In this document: positions 30,757 to 41,199 of the stretch, piece after piece
How the letters are laid out: the number at the start of each line of letters is the position of its first letter
Position numbering within the stretch: the stretch's first letter is position 1
NCBI GenBank assembly: GCA_030445275.1
Contig: JAUCSE010000053.1
Location: 1 to 64,000 of the forward strand
Length of the DNA: 64,000 bases
Direction: 5' to 3'
Origin: Mucilaginibacter sp.
Lineage (GTDB): Bacteria > Bacteroidota > Bacteroidia > Sphingobacteriales > Sphingobacteriaceae
Position numbers and translations under genes: made by a program
Notes under the pieces: model-generated
Told to the model about the DNA's origin: nothing
What the model saw: only the letters and a program-made list of their open reading frames with translations
The model's database searches: none

Positions 30757-33700
30757 ATGAGGAATTTTACTTTTAAAATCAAATGGAAAATTTTGCCGGC
30801 TGTATTATCCTTAGTACTGCTGTTGTGTATAAAGGCGAACGCGCAAAACGCGCCCGTTAGCGGTACGGTTATCGATGCCCAGTCCAACCAAACCGTGATC
30901 GGGGCAACGGTTATTATTAAAGGCTCTACCGCCGGTACCGCGACGGACGTGAAAGGCGCTTTCAAATTAGCCGTTCAACCGGGGGCTATGCTGGAAATCA
31001 GAAGCATCGGTTATCAAACGATGACCTTGCCGGCCGACTTTGCCAAAGCCATGATGATCAGGCTTCAGCCTGATAACAGCAAGCTCAGCGAGGTCGTCGT
31101 GGTGGGTTATTCCACCACCCAGAAAAGGGCCACGCTTACTGGTGCGATCAGCACGCTGGACTCAACTACCTTTAAAAATAGGGTGTCCACCAATCCCCTG
31201 AGTGCCATACAAGGTTCTGTGCCCGGCGTTGTGGTATCGCGCACTTCGGGTAAACCAGGCCAGGAGAATTGGAATTTTCAAGTTCGCGGTGCCTCCTCAA
31301 CCAACTCCACGCCACCTTTGGTTGTGGTAGACGGGGTACCCTATACAGATCCGAGTATCTTAAGTTCTTTCAACAATGACGACATCGCTACCATGTCATT
31401 CCTGAAAGACGGATCCGCAGCGATCTACGGTGCCCGGGCGGCAAACGGGGTTGTCCTGATCACCACCAAAACAGGTAAATCCGGTGCGCCGGTTGTCAGC
31501 TATAACGGGCTTTATGCCTTAAAGCCGGTTGGCTTACTCCGTAAGTATACGACACTGCCACAATGGTATGAAATGGTCAATGAAGGCTATACCAATAATA
31601 ACGCGGTCAACCCCTTCAAAGCGTTCGAGCAATATTTCCTGAACCCCAACGGGCAGGTTGTCTCTCCGGGCGCTTTTAATCAGCCCGATGAGGCGTTCTT
31701 TAACTACGACCTGACCAAGGCACTTTTTACAACCGCATCCACCGACCAACAAAATGTTTCTATTTCCGGGCGTGGCAATAAAGCCGGTTATTATTTGTCA
31801 TTTGGTTATCTGGATGATGGCAGTAATTTAAAGTATGGCACCAATTTCAACAAAAAATACAATGCCCGCGTTAATACCGATTTCAATATACTGAAAGGAT
31901 TGAAGATCACCAATCAGCTGTTCTATGAGCGCCAGGACCGTGTAGAACCCTCTGCGCTAAGCACACTCCTATCCGGTCCTAGCAACACGCAGCCCGGGTC
32001 ACCGCTTTACCGTGCCGATGGTCAGCCGCTATACCAGTGGGGGCAGTTCCTGAGTCCCGTCGGCCTGGCTGAACAGGGCGGTGACAAAGAGCAGGTGGAT
32101 AACCGTATTAATGAACAGTTTGGTCTGAATTATGATATCAACGACTATTTCCGGCTGAACGGCTCCGCGGCCGTTCGCTATACCCTGACAGACCTCCAGC
32201 AGCATGTCAATAATATGAGCTTCACTAACTATGACGGTACAAAGGTCATTTCCCAGTATGGTATCGGGAATGACTTTAACTCCTTCAGAAGGGACTATCA
32301 GCAATCCACCTATCAAAGTTATTTTGCGAATGCGGAATATCACCAAACGTTCAACAGTGTACATAATGTATATGCCATGATCGGTGTGTCACAGGAAAAA
32401 TATCACTATGACACCTTTTGGAACAAAGTCAATAATATGCCACCGAGTTTGAACAACATTGGACAGGGCACCCCTCTTCCGAATGCGAGTGACACCAGGG
32501 GCGGTGATATTTATGACTGGGCGATCAACTCCTACTTTGGAAGGGCCACTTATAACTACAAAAGCAAATATTTATTTGAAGCGATAGGCCGCTATGATGG
32601 CTCGTCCAGGTTTACAGCCGCCAATAATCATCGCTGGAAATTCTTTCCAAGTGTTCTAGCTGCATGGGTAATCAGCAATGAACCATTTATGACAGACATC
32701 AAGTGGCTGAGTAACCTCAAACTTCGCGGATCATATGCGGTTGTAGGAAATCAGGCTGGTATCGGTAATTATGATTACATCGCCACCGTCAACAACAATT
32801 CGGGCGCTTATCCCTTTGGCACATCGAACCCTCCCACCAGTGTGACGACGACTTCACCCGGCGCCATTGTCGCGCCTGACCGGACATGGGAACAGGTAGA
32901 AACCAAAAATATAGGACTTGACTTTTCCCTGTTGGGTAACAAATTATCCGGAACGGTCGATATCTATGAAAAATATAACCGGAACATGCTAATCGCCGTC
33001 GTTTACCCCGTAACATTGGGCGGCACCGCCCCTTTAACCAACAACGGTAATTTAAGAACCAGGGGATATGATTTATCCTTAACCTGGAGTGATAAAATTG
33101 GCCAGGTTAATTATTCCATCACGGGTATTCTCAGTGATAATAAAAATAACCTCGTCAACATTGGCGGCGCGAATGTTCGTACTCCTGGTTTAAACGGCGG
33201 CGTGCAGGGCTTTCCGATCAACTCCTATTTCGGATATCAATATACCGGCATCATTCAAAACGCCGCCCAGTTAGCAGATTACAAAGCGACATTTTCAGGT
33301 GGTGGTTTGCCTGCTAACCTTGGCGTAGGTGATGCGATGTTTGCCGACCTGAACGGAGATCATAAGTTTGACGCCACCGATATCAAATATATGGGTAACA
33401 ACAACATCCGGATGAGCTTTTCCACCCGCCTGAATTTAAGCTGGAGTAATTTTGATTTTTCCGCTTTATTGCAGGGTGTTGGCCATCGTGATGCTTATAG
33501 GAACGGTTCTTTATATCGCCCGGCCGTAGGCAGTGGTTTTAACCTTTCTTCCTTTTTTTACCACAAGACCTGGAGTCCGGACAGACCTGATGCGCCTTAT
33601 CCAAAGCTGACTTCGGACGCTACGGTTCAGAACTATGATTATGCCGCGTCTAATCTCACCATCAAAAACAATCGGTATATCAGATTAAAAAACCTCGTGA

Positions 33701-33888
33701 TCGGTTATACCTTACCTAAAAGCCTTACCCAAAAAGCGGGCTTGTCCAAGGTGCGCGTTTATCTCTCGGGTGAAAACATATGGGAAGCCGCAGCCATTAA
33801 AGACGGCTGGGATCCGGAGGCTCCTGACAGCGTCGACCAGTTTCCGTTCTACCGCACCTACGCGCTTGGTTTAAACGTCACCTTTTAA
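30757..33888 (+). CDS. susC: SusC/RagA TonB-linked outer membrane protein
   Basis: Carboxypeptidase-D-like N-domain, 'SEVVVVGYSTTQKRATLTGAIS', 'GSAAIYGARAANGVVLITTKTGKSG', C-terminal barrel. Confidence 0.95.
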   Translation: MRNFTFKIKWKILPAVLSLVLLLCIKANAQNAPVSGTVIDAQSNQTVIGATVIIKGSTAGTATDVKGAFKLAVQPGAMLEIRSIGYQTMTLPADFAKAMMIRLQPDNSKLSEVVVVGYSTTQKRATLTGAISTLDSTTFKNRVSTNPLSAIQGSVPGVVVSRTSGKPGQENWNFQVRGASSTNSTPPLVVVDGVPYTDPSILSSFNNDDIATMSFLKDGSAAIYGARAANGVVLITTKTGKSGAPVVSYNGLYALKPVGLLRKYTTLPQWYEMVNEGYTNNNAVNPFKAFEQYFLNPNGQVVSPGAFNQPDEAFFNYDLTKALFTTASTDQQNVSISGRGNKAGYYLSFGYLDDGSNLKYGTNFNKKYNARVNTDFNILKGLKITNQLFYERQDRVEPSALSTLLSGPSNTQPGSPLYRADGQPLYQWGQFLSPVGLAEQGGDKEQVDNRINEQFGLNYDINDYFRLNGSAAVRYTLTDLQQHVNNMSFTNYDGTKVISQYGIGNDFNSFRRDYQQSTYQSYFANAEYHQTFNSVHNVYAMIGVSQEKYHYDTFWNKVNNMPPSLNNIGQGTPLPNASDTRGGDIYDWAINSYFGRATYNYKSKYLFEAIGRYDGSSRFTAANNHRWKFFPSVLAAWVISNEPFMTDIKWLSNLKLRGSYAVVGNQAGIGNYDYIATVNNNSGAYPFGTSNPPTSVTTTSPGAIVAPDRTWEQVETKNIGLDFSLLGNKLSGTVDIYEKYNRNMLIAVVYPVTLGGTAPLTNNGNLRTRGYDLSLTWSDKIGQVNYSITGILSDNKNNLVNIGGANVRTPGLNGGVQGFPINSYFGYQYTGIIQNAAQLADYKATFSGGGLPANLGVGDAMFADLNGDHKFDATDIKYMGNNNIRMSFSTRLNLSWSNFDFSALLQGVGHRDAYRNGSLYRPAVGSGFNLSSFFYHKTWSPDRPDAPYPKLTSDATVQNYDYAASNLTIKNNRYIRLKNLVIGYTLPKSLTQKAGLSKVRVYLSGENIWEAAAIKDGWDPEAPDSVDQFPFYRTYALGLNVTF

Positions 33889-33898
33889 TTGATTTGAC

Positions 33899-35653
33899 AT
33901 GAAGAATTTCCATAAAAAAACAATAATCACATTACTAAGCATCCTGTCGATTTTGCAGGGCGCATGTAAGAAAGATTTAAATCTGACACCCGCTAATCAA
34001 CCGACGGACGCGACTTACTGGACGACGCCGGACCAATTCAAGTCGGCTGCTTCTTTATTTTATAATTACTTTCCAACATTTGATTATGCAGTCGCCTACC
34101 TTCAGCCTTATGACCTGGAGGCAGATTATAATTCAGATTTTTGTGGCGCACTAACGCCATACAGTGAATCAAGCTACACGCCACCCCTAACCAATGCGGC
34201 CTATACTAATGCCTACAGCCAGTTGAGAACAATCAACTATCTACTGGCAAAAGCGCAAACTTATCAGGGTGATGCCTCGGGCATCAAACAATATGTAGCT
34301 GAAGCTCATTTTTTCCGCGCATTTGTTTATTTCCGCCTGCTGATGTATTTTGGTGGTGTTCCCTTAATTACCAGTCCACTTACACCAAGCTCAGCCGAAC
34401 TGCAGGCACCCAGGGCTAAACGTGATGATCTGGTCAATTACATTATTGCAGAACTTGACGCGGCCTCCGCTAATCTCTTAACGGAGGATCAGATAGCGGC
34501 CGCTGATAAAGGCCGGATCAGCAAGACCGCCGCACTCGCCTTTGAAGGAAGAGTAACCTTGTTCGAAGGTACCTGGAATAAGTTTCGCAGTAATGCCACG
34601 CGAGCCAATGAAATGCTGGATAAATCTGTTAATGCGTCCAACCAGGTAATTACCAGCGGCCAGTATCAGCTATTCGCTCCTGAAAACGGCATTGCGTTAG
34701 GTGATTCTACTTACAAATACCTGTTTATACTGGAGAATCAAAAATCTAATCCCTTAGGATACACCAAGGCGAATAATAAGGAGTTTATTATCTCCAATCG
34801 CTACGATTACAGCCTAAGACAAATTGGCGCGCTGATCACCCATAGTGGTGTTGGAACTCCAACCAGTAAATTTGCTAATCTCTTTTTATGTAAGGACGGC
34901 TTACCAATAGATAAGTCTCCCTTATTTTCCGGTTACGGCACTAAGGCATCAGAATTTCAAAACAGAGATACCCGGATGCAAAACATGTTCCGGATTCCAG
35001 GCAATAAATACTATGATAATAACCCCAATCCGCGGTTTGCCTTAGACGGCAGTACGACCACGAACGCAGGCATCGCTTTTGACCCGGTACCTACCGTGAC
35101 AAATACAGGTTATTTTAATAATAAATACCGTACAGAACGAGGCTCGGCTGATCGTACAGAGGCGTATGACTACCCTGTACTAAGGTATGCCGAGGTATTA
35201 TTAAATTATGCCGAAGCAAAGTTTGAACGCGACGGATCTATCAGTGACGCAGACCTGAATTTGTCCTTAAATAAGGTAAGAACAAGCCAGCGAACAAAAT
35301 TACCGGCATTAACCAATGCCTTTGTGTCCGGTAATGGTTTAGACATGCGCACCGAGATCCGGAGGGAGCGATCCATTGAACTGGCATGGGAAGGATTAAG
35401 AATCTTTGATATCCTACGATGGAAAACAGCAGAAATCGAAATGAAGACCTCCTTGTTGGGTATCAAATATACGGGAACACCATATGCAACAGATTCCAGA
35501 TGGACGGCACAGGCGGCGTTGGGTACAGAAAATGGCTTCCTGGTCATTGAGTCTGCTTCGAAACGTTTTTTCACGGATAAGAATTATCTACTACCCCTGC
35601 CAACACAGGAAATTGTGGCAAATCCTAATTTAACGCAAAACCCGGGCTGGTAA
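33899..35653 (+). CDS. susD: SusD/RagB family nutrient-binding lipoprotein
   Basis: Lipoprotein (LQGACKK), 'AEAHFFRAFVYFRLLMYFGGVPL', 'PVLRYAEVLLNYAEAKFE', 'IRRERSIELAWEGLRIFDILRW', 'NLTQNPGW'. Confidence 0.95.
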   Translation: MKNFHKKTIITLLSILSILQGACKKDLNLTPANQPTDATYWTTPDQFKSAASLFYNYFPTFDYAVAYLQPYDLEADYNSDFCGALTPYSESSYTPPLTNAAYTNAYSQLRTINYLLAKAQTYQGDASGIKQYVAEAHFFRAFVYFRLLMYFGGVPLITSPLTPSSAELQAPRAKRDDLVNYIIAELDAASANLLTEDQIAAADKGRISKTAALAFEGRVTLFEGTWNKFRSNATRANEMLDKSVNASNQVITSGQYQLFAPENGIALGDSTYKYLFILENQKSNPLGYTKANNKEFIISNRYDYSLRQIGALITHSGVGTPTSKFANLFLCKDGLPIDKSPLFSGYGTKASEFQNRDTRMQNMFRIPGNKYYDNNPNPRFALDGSTTTNAGIAFDPVPTVTNTGYFNNKYRTERGSADRTEAYDYPVLRYAEVLLNYAEAKFERDGSISDADLNLSLNKVRTSQRTKLPALTNAFVSGNGLDMRTEIRRERSIELAWEGLRIFDILRWKTAEIEMKTSLLGIKYTGTPYATDSRWTAQAALGTENGFLVIESASKRFFTDKNYLLPLPTQEIVANPNLTQNPGW

Positions 35654-35670
35654 TACACTTCCGTTGCTAT

Positions 35671-35710
35671 AACAGATTGCGATTGATTATTAATTGCAAT
35701 CTGTTTTTCT
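35671..35710 (+). terminator. Rho-independent terminator after susD
   Basis: AACAGATTGC (35671-35680) / GCAATCTGTT (35696-35705) perfect 10-bp stem then T-rich tract. Confidence 0.75.
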
Positions 35711-35780
35711 CTTATTTTAAGGATCAGTCTGGAATATTATCCTATACTGTGCATGATTTACGATGGAGGTTGATGGTATA

Positions 35781-35794
35781 TCAGGATATCCTGA
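35781..35794. promoter_or_regulatory. 14-bp perfect palindrome TCAGGATATCCTGA upstream of LanB
   Basis: Direct reading; about 95 bp upstream of the LanB start. Confidence 0.3.
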
Positions 35795-35888
35795 GAACGA
35801 TTTCACTCCAGACCAGTAACTGTTCCGTCATGGTTTTACTTCTCCTTTTTGATTGATAATCCGGAAATCAGTTTACCCGCAATACACT

Positions 35889-38800
35889 ATGGCATATCAA
35901 TTTGCCCCTTATCTGTTGCTGCGCATGCCGGCGAAAAATATCAAGGATTATACCACGGATATTTCCGTTATTATTTCAGACCCGCTATTCCGCACAGCCA
36001 TATTAATGGCTTCCCCGGTATTTTATTTCAGCCTGAAACGTGCAGGTTTTATTGCCGCCGATCTTTCAGAAAAAGAGCAGCTGACGCTCCTCAAATATTA
36101 TAACAGGTTCTGTTTTCGTCCAACACCCTTCGGTCTTTTTTCGTCCGTAACACTTGCGGAATGGTCCGAAGAATATTTTCCGACGACCAATGCACACCCT
36201 GAATACCGGGCAATCGTCCATACCGACCAGGCTTATCAAAACGCCATTATACAAAACACAGACCAAAGCGCGTTGCCGTCAATAACTATTTTTGAGGGTA
36301 ATCCATCCATCTACCGCGCATTAAGGGAGTTCCGTTTCTTCCGGACAAGTTTGGACGACAACCTGAAGCACCGGGAGTATCAGCTCCAGTCCATTGCCTT
36401 TTCCAGGTTGCTGGATGACCTGATCAGTTTTTGCCGAAATGGTAAAGGCCGGACGGAGATCGTTGACTACATCATTAAAAAAGCTTTATGTGCCAATGAT
36501 GAGGGCGAAGCCTACGCCGATTTCCTGATCGATGCCCAGCTTCTCGTCAACCGGATGAGGCCCAATATAACCGGTAATGATTACCTGATCCGTTTACAGG
36601 AAAAACTCCGGAAGGCTAAGCATACCGGAAATCTACCCGGAACTGTCAGCGACCTCCTTAAACGGAAACATCCGATTCAAGAGGGATATTTCCAGGGACT
36701 TAAGGAAAATTTGAAAATGCTATTGCCGGACGATATGAAGGCGTTGGTTCCGGAGGAGCTAAGCATCATCCTTTATCGGGACAAGCAGCACGAAACCCTT
36801 GGCAGGAATATTCGGGACAAGCTCAGCAACGGAATAGATGCGCTTATGGCCTTAACACCAGCCGAAAACCTTCCGGCCATGGCCCAATTTGTAAAGTCAT
36901 ATCAACGGTATTTTGAAGGACAATGTATCCCGCTGCTGGCAGCGCTTGATCCCGAGATCGGGATTGGGTACCAGCAACCCGCGGCAGGAAAAGACAACCC
37001 TTTACTGGAAACCCTGCATATTCCTGCTCCACCAACGAATGAAAATGTCATCAGCTGGACGGCCGGGCACAGTTGCCTGCTGGAAAACTGGCACAGGACC
37101 AATGAAGAGGACCTCCGCGTGATCCGGTTGAGCCCTGCGGAGCTTGAACAACTCGGACCTAAGGAATCCCCCTTATCCATACTCGGGATGTCCGTCTTAT
37201 TCCGGGAGGCCGGCGATAAAGTATTTATTGAAAGCGCCGGGGGTATCAACGCGCCCGCACTTTTAGGCCGGTTTACGATAGCTGACCCTAAGATACATGC
37301 AGCAGCCTGTTCCATGGCTGAAATCCAGGAACAGCAAAATCCCGATTTGCTTTTCGCAGAACTGTTACATCTGGCCGATCCACATGTGGACAATATAAAT
37401 CGCAGAGCGCATATCTGGCACTACGAACTGCCCATTACCGCGGCATCGGAATTGCCGGTTGAAAGACAATTGGAATTAGCAGATCTGTATTTAACCATAT
37501 ACAACAATCAGGTTTTCCTTTATTCCAAAAAGCATAGCAAATTCGTTATTCCGAGGTTGACCTCCGCTTACAACCATAGCCTTAACCAGCTCCCAATTTT
37601 TCGTTTTCTCGCAGACCTGCCCTATCAATATAGCCGGCACAACCTCAGTTTCGATCTCCGGCAATTTTTTCCCGGCTTGTTTTTTTACCCGAGAGTCGAA
37701 TACCTTTCCGCTATTCTTTACCCCGCCACCTGGGTGCTCCGGGAAGAACAATTGAACCTGCTGCGTACCAGCACCGCAGTGCAGGAGATCCATATATTTA
37801 AAAAACTGCGACAACAACTTCGCCTGCCCAAGAAGTTTTCAATGGCAGAAGGGGACCGGCAGCTTGTCTTTTATGCGGACCGTGATGCTGACATCCTTTT
37901 TTTCATCCATTGTATCAGGCAGAAAACGGAAGTTATCCTGCAGGAGTTCCTGGGTAATGGCGAGATCCGGCAATACAATGCTTACCTGATACCTCGTGAA
38001 CGCCTTCTCCTGCCCCCTCCCCCGACAATTACAAATCATTTAAAAGCGGTCAGGTCAAAGATTAAACGTAAATATATTCCCGGGTCCGAATGGTTATATC
38101 TTAAAATATATGCACCCAGGGTCGGTACGTCACGATTGCTCCTCAGGTTATACCCCTTACTCCGGAGGCAATATAAACATGGCTGTATACAGCGCTGGTT
38201 CTTCATTCGCTATGAAGATCACGCCCCGCATGTCCGGTTAAGAATGCAGGTAAATCCAGAGGCGATCAGCGAAATACTGCTCGCGTTTAAGGCCAAACTG
38301 GAGGACAGGGTTCAGCATCATGTGGTCCGGGAATATCAGATCGATGTATACAATCGGGAATTGGAGCGTTACGCGCTCGCCGGTATCGATAAAACCGAGG
38401 ATTTTTTCTGGACAAGCAGCGAACTGGTGTTGCATTTCATCAATCGGGTGGAAGACAGCACTGTTCATTATCTCTTTGCGCTGCACTCAGTCAGGGCTAT
38501 CATTGAAACTTTTATACCGGATCAAGATGAACAATTATTATTCTCCTACAAGAGTTATGAAGAGTTCCTGCCGGAGTTTAAAAAAATGCAGGTCCATGTG
38601 GAACTGGATAAAAAATATCGTGTACTGCAAAAAGACATCAGGGAGGCACTGATCGGCGAAAACAACAGCTTTTACCGCAGCTCTGCCAAAGCGGCCAGAA
38701 ATTTCAGAGGATCTATAACTAAACTGCGGGAAAGTGTTCCACAAGAAGATGACCGTATTTTATCTTATTTAAGAAGCATTATCCATATGCACCTGAACCG

Positions 38801-38906
38801 AATCTTCGCGGAAGAACCAAGGAAGCAGGAAATGATCACTTATTATCTGTTATATAAATTTCTAAACTCGGAAAAAGGAAGAAATAAAAACAGAAAAGAG
38901 CATTAA
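35889..38906 (+). CDS. lantibiotic dehydratase (LanB-type, with C-terminal thiopeptide-type domain)
   Basis: 'FAPYLLLRMPAKN', 'LKYYNRFCFRPTPFGLFSSVTLAEW', 'FVIPRLTSAYNHS', C-terminal 'WLYLKIYAPRVGTSRLLLRLYPLLRR...QRWFFIRYEDHAPHVRLRMQV'. Met at 35889 preferred over the track start at 35853. Confidence 0.92.
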   Translation: MAYQFAPYLLLRMPAKNIKDYTTDISVIISDPLFRTAILMASPVFYFSLKRAGFIAADLSEKEQLTLLKYYNRFCFRPTPFGLFSSVTLAEWSEEYFPTTNAHPEYRAIVHTDQAYQNAIIQNTDQSALPSITIFEGNPSIYRALREFRFFRTSLDDNLKHREYQLQSIAFSRLLDDLISFCRNGKGRTEIVDYIIKKALCANDEGEAYADFLIDAQLLVNRMRPNITGNDYLIRLQEKLRKAKHTGNLPGTVSDLLKRKHPIQEGYFQGLKENLKMLLPDDMKALVPEELSIILYRDKQHETLGRNIRDKLSNGIDALMALTPAENLPAMAQFVKSYQRYFEGQCIPLLAALDPEIGIGYQQPAAGKDNPLLETLHIPAPPTNENVISWTAGHSCLLENWHRTNEEDLRVIRLSPAELEQLGPKESPLSILGMSVLFREAGDKVFIESAGGINAPALLGRFTIADPKIHAAACSMAEIQEQQNPDLLFAELLHLADPHVDNINRRAHIWHYELPITAASELPVERQLELADLYLTIYNNQVFLYSKKHSKFVIPRLTSAYNHSLNQLPIFRFLADLPYQYSRHNLSFDLRQFFPGLFFYPRVEYLSAILYPATWVLREEQLNLLRTSTAVQEIHIFKKLRQQLRLPKKFSMAEGDRQLVFYADRDADILFFIHCIRQKTEVILQEFLGNGEIRQYNAYLIPRERLLLPPPPTITNHLKAVRSKIKRKYIPGSEWLYLKIYAPRVGTSRLLLRLYPLLRRQYKHGCIQRWFFIRYEDHAPHVRLRMQVNPEAISEILLAFKAKLEDRVQHHVVREYQIDVYNRELERYALAGIDKTEDFFWTSSELVLHFINRVEDSTVHYLFALHSVRAIIETFIPDQDEQLLFSYKSYEEFLPEFKKMQVHVELDKKYRVLQKDIREALIGENNSFYRSSAKAARNFRGSITKLRESVPQEDDRILSYLRSIIHMHLNRIFAEEPRKQEMITYYLLYKFLNSEKGRNKNRKEH

Positions 38907-38960
38907 ATATCGCTAATACCCGACGATTAACGTAGCCATAGGCTCACATTTTGCTGCCTT

Positions 38961-39272
38961 TCAGACCTCTTTCAAGGATTCCGAGCGTTGTATTTTAAGT
39001 GCTATGTAATAGGCGATAGTTCTGGCCATTACGATTAAAAAGGCGATTCCAAAGGCGATGGTAAAAGGCGTACGGTTTTGGAGATGATCAGACATCAACA
39101 CACCACCTATCCCCAGAAAAACACAAATGATCATCACCATCCAAAACGGAAGCTTACCCAACATGAATTTCACAAACCTCTTTTTACCCGGAGTCATTAA
39201 GCTAAATTTTACTGTGGCTGTTTTTACTGACCCTACAAAGTTATGCAAAATCGACTGAGAATGCAGTGTCAA
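38961..39272 (-). CDS. small membrane protein of unknown function
   Basis: 103-aa ORF with two predicted hydrophobic helices and basic/acidic flanks. Confidence 0.5.
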   Translation of the reverse strand: MTLHSQSILHNFVGSVKTATVKFSLMTPGKKRFVKFMLGKLPFWMVMIICVFLGIGGVLMSDHLQNRTPFTIAFGIAFLIVMARTIAYYIALKIQRSESLKEV

Positions 39273-39289
39273 TAAACAAACATCCTATA

Positions 39290-40018
39290 TTAGGATGCCC
39301 GGTTGGTTTTCACCAAATGTCCGTCCATCAGGTCAAGAAAGCGTTGTTTGTAGTGATTGCCCATAACGATCGATTTACCATCGTCCAGCCTGATCTGACC
39401 GCGTTCAATGATCCGGACGAAATTGATATTGACAATAAAGGACCGGTGTACCCTGGCGAAGGCCGGTTTTGGCAAATGTTGTTCCATTTCCTTCATGGTC
39501 AGGTAGGTCATGTGCCGGCCGGCTGTCGTATGGATAAAAACATAGTTATCGGCTCCTTCAATATAGATCACTTCAGCAAACCTGACCCTGACCATACGGC
39601 CCTTGATCTCACTTTTGACATTAAAAAAATCCTGACCGGTGGGGGGATCCGTTTTAGCCTGTTTCCCTATCTTCTTTTTGGCCCGGTGAATACAATTGAT
39701 AAAGCGCTCATAATTGATTGGCTTAAGCAGGTAGTCAAAAGCTTCTTTTTCAAATGCCTGGACTGCGTATTGCGGAAATGCAGTAGTAAATACCACCGTG
39801 GTATATAGATTTATCATACCCGCCAGTTCAAGCCCGGAAAGCAAACGCATGTCTACATCAATAAAAGTAATATCCGGGGCATGTTCCCCTGGAATTTCGT
39901 CAAGAGCAATTAAGGGATTCTGAGTGGAACCGATCAGTTTCAGACCCGGGGTACGCGCGATATACTCCTCTAACAATGTAATAGCACCTGATTCATCATC
40001 AACGATATAACAATTCAT
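39290..40018 (-). CDS. LytTR family response regulator
   Basis: REC domain (YIVDDESGAITLLEEYI...DITFIDVDMRLLSGLELAG) plus LytTR domain (EVIYIEGADNYVFIHTTAGRHMTYLTMKEMEQHLP...FARVHRSFIVN). Confidence 0.95.
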   Translation of the reverse strand: MNCYIVDDESGAITLLEEYIARTPGLKLIGSTQNPLIALDEIPGEHAPDITFIDVDMRLLSGLELAGMINLYTTVVFTTAFPQYAVQAFEKEAFDYLLKPINYERFINCIHRAKKKIGKQAKTDPPTGQDFFNVKSEIKGRMVRVRFAEVIYIEGADNYVFIHTTAGRHMTYLTMKEMEQHLPKPAFARVHRSFIVNINFVRIIERGQIRLDDGKSIVMGNHYKQRFLDLMDGHLVKTNRAS

Positions 40019-41073
40019 AATTCAATCTTTAAGGTAACCGTAAAAAAGTCATCCATATCCCTGATCAGCAGGATATATCGATCCTTGTAAAAATTATCCA
40101 GCCGCTTCTTTATATTTATTAAGCCGAACCCACTTTTTTGGTAAAGACTCGACTTTCGTTTTTTATTATGTGTTTCAAATAGGAGGCGATTTTCCCGAAC
40201 TTCCAGATTGATTTTTGCAGGCTGCTTCTTTTCGCCGATGTCCCCATGCTTCATCATATTTTCAACCAGTGTGATCAGTACCAGCGGGATGATTTGAGTG
40301 CCAGACAGTCTCCCCTTTTTCCTGAACCGGAGGAAAAATTCGCTCGGAAAACGCATACCGCATAACGCGATCAGGTTTTCAACTTGTGCAACCTCTCTGG
40401 CTAGCGCTACTTTCCGGGTATCATCAACGCTGGCCAGCGAATAGCGCATCAGTTCCGCTAAACGCATCACCCCTTTTCCGGCCTGCTCCGATATCAGGTA
40501 AACAGCATTATGTATGAAACTTAAAGAGTTAAACAATAAATGCGGGCTGATCTGATTTTGCAAAAAAGCATTCTCGACGGAGATGTATTTATTTTCCAGC
40601 TCGAGATTCCTGGCGATGGTTCTAAGCTGGCCGGATTCCATCTCGTGGATTTCTTCTCTGGACCGGAACAAGGAGGCCGTTGAAAAATAGGCCATACTTA
40701 ACCCGATAAATGTCATTCCCCGGTAGATATTGTGATACAAATAGATCTTCGTAATGGCTAAATGCCCCCGGCTGACGATAAAATGTCCGGTCATTAAATT
40801 ATCCAGCAAATATTTAATCAACAGGTAAACCAATAATTCCGGTAGAATAAGAAATGCCGAATTAAAATATCTTCTTCGTGTTTTGAAAAAAGCGAAGTTA
40901 AGCAGTACATAAGCGTTGAAATAGAACAGGCTTATGTTCAGTACATAAAAAGTCACCACCTGGGCAACTTTGATATGCACATTACCAGTCATGACCACAA
41001 AGGCGAGCTCATAGCAAATAAAGATCACCCAAGTGATGACATGCAGCAGGATATTTTTTTTACTTAGCGTCAT
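40015..41073 (-). CDS. LytS-like sensor histidine kinase (His_kinase domain)
   Basis: Multiple TMs then 'LQNQISPHLLFNSLSFIHNAVYL' and 'IPLVLITLVENMMKHG'; overlaps the response regulator by 4 bp. Confidence 0.93.
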   Translation of the reverse strand: MTLSKKNILLHVITWVIFICYELAFVVMTGNVHIKVAQVVTFYVLNISLFYFNAYVLLNFAFFKTRRRYFNSAFLILPELLVYLLIKYLLDNLMTGHFIVSRGHLAITKIYLYHNIYRGMTFIGLSMAYFSTASLFRSREEIHEMESGQLRTIARNLELENKYISVENAFLQNQISPHLLFNSLSFIHNAVYLISEQAGKGVMRLAELMRYSLASVDDTRKVALAREVAQVENLIALCGMRFPSEFFLRFRKKGRLSGTQIIPLVLITLVENMMKHGDIGEKKQPAKINLEVRENRLLFETHNKKRKSSLYQKSGFGLINIKKRLDNFYKDRYILLIRDMDDFFTVTLKIEL

Positions 41074-41199
41074 TTTACCATGCTAAATTTTAACATTTTG
41101 AAGCACCATATACCTTTCTACATAGTGCAATTGCCGCTCGGCGTAATAAAGTTCTCTCCGTTCCTCTGTCGGGATAGTTTTGTCCTAAAACTAAAGACC

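Noticed and set aside
36902-37393. 163-aa minus-strand ORF
   Set aside because: Antisense shadow of the LanB gene; low-complexity Ser-rich translation.
39266-39808. 180-aa plus-strand ORF
   Set aside because: Antisense to the LytTR response regulator.
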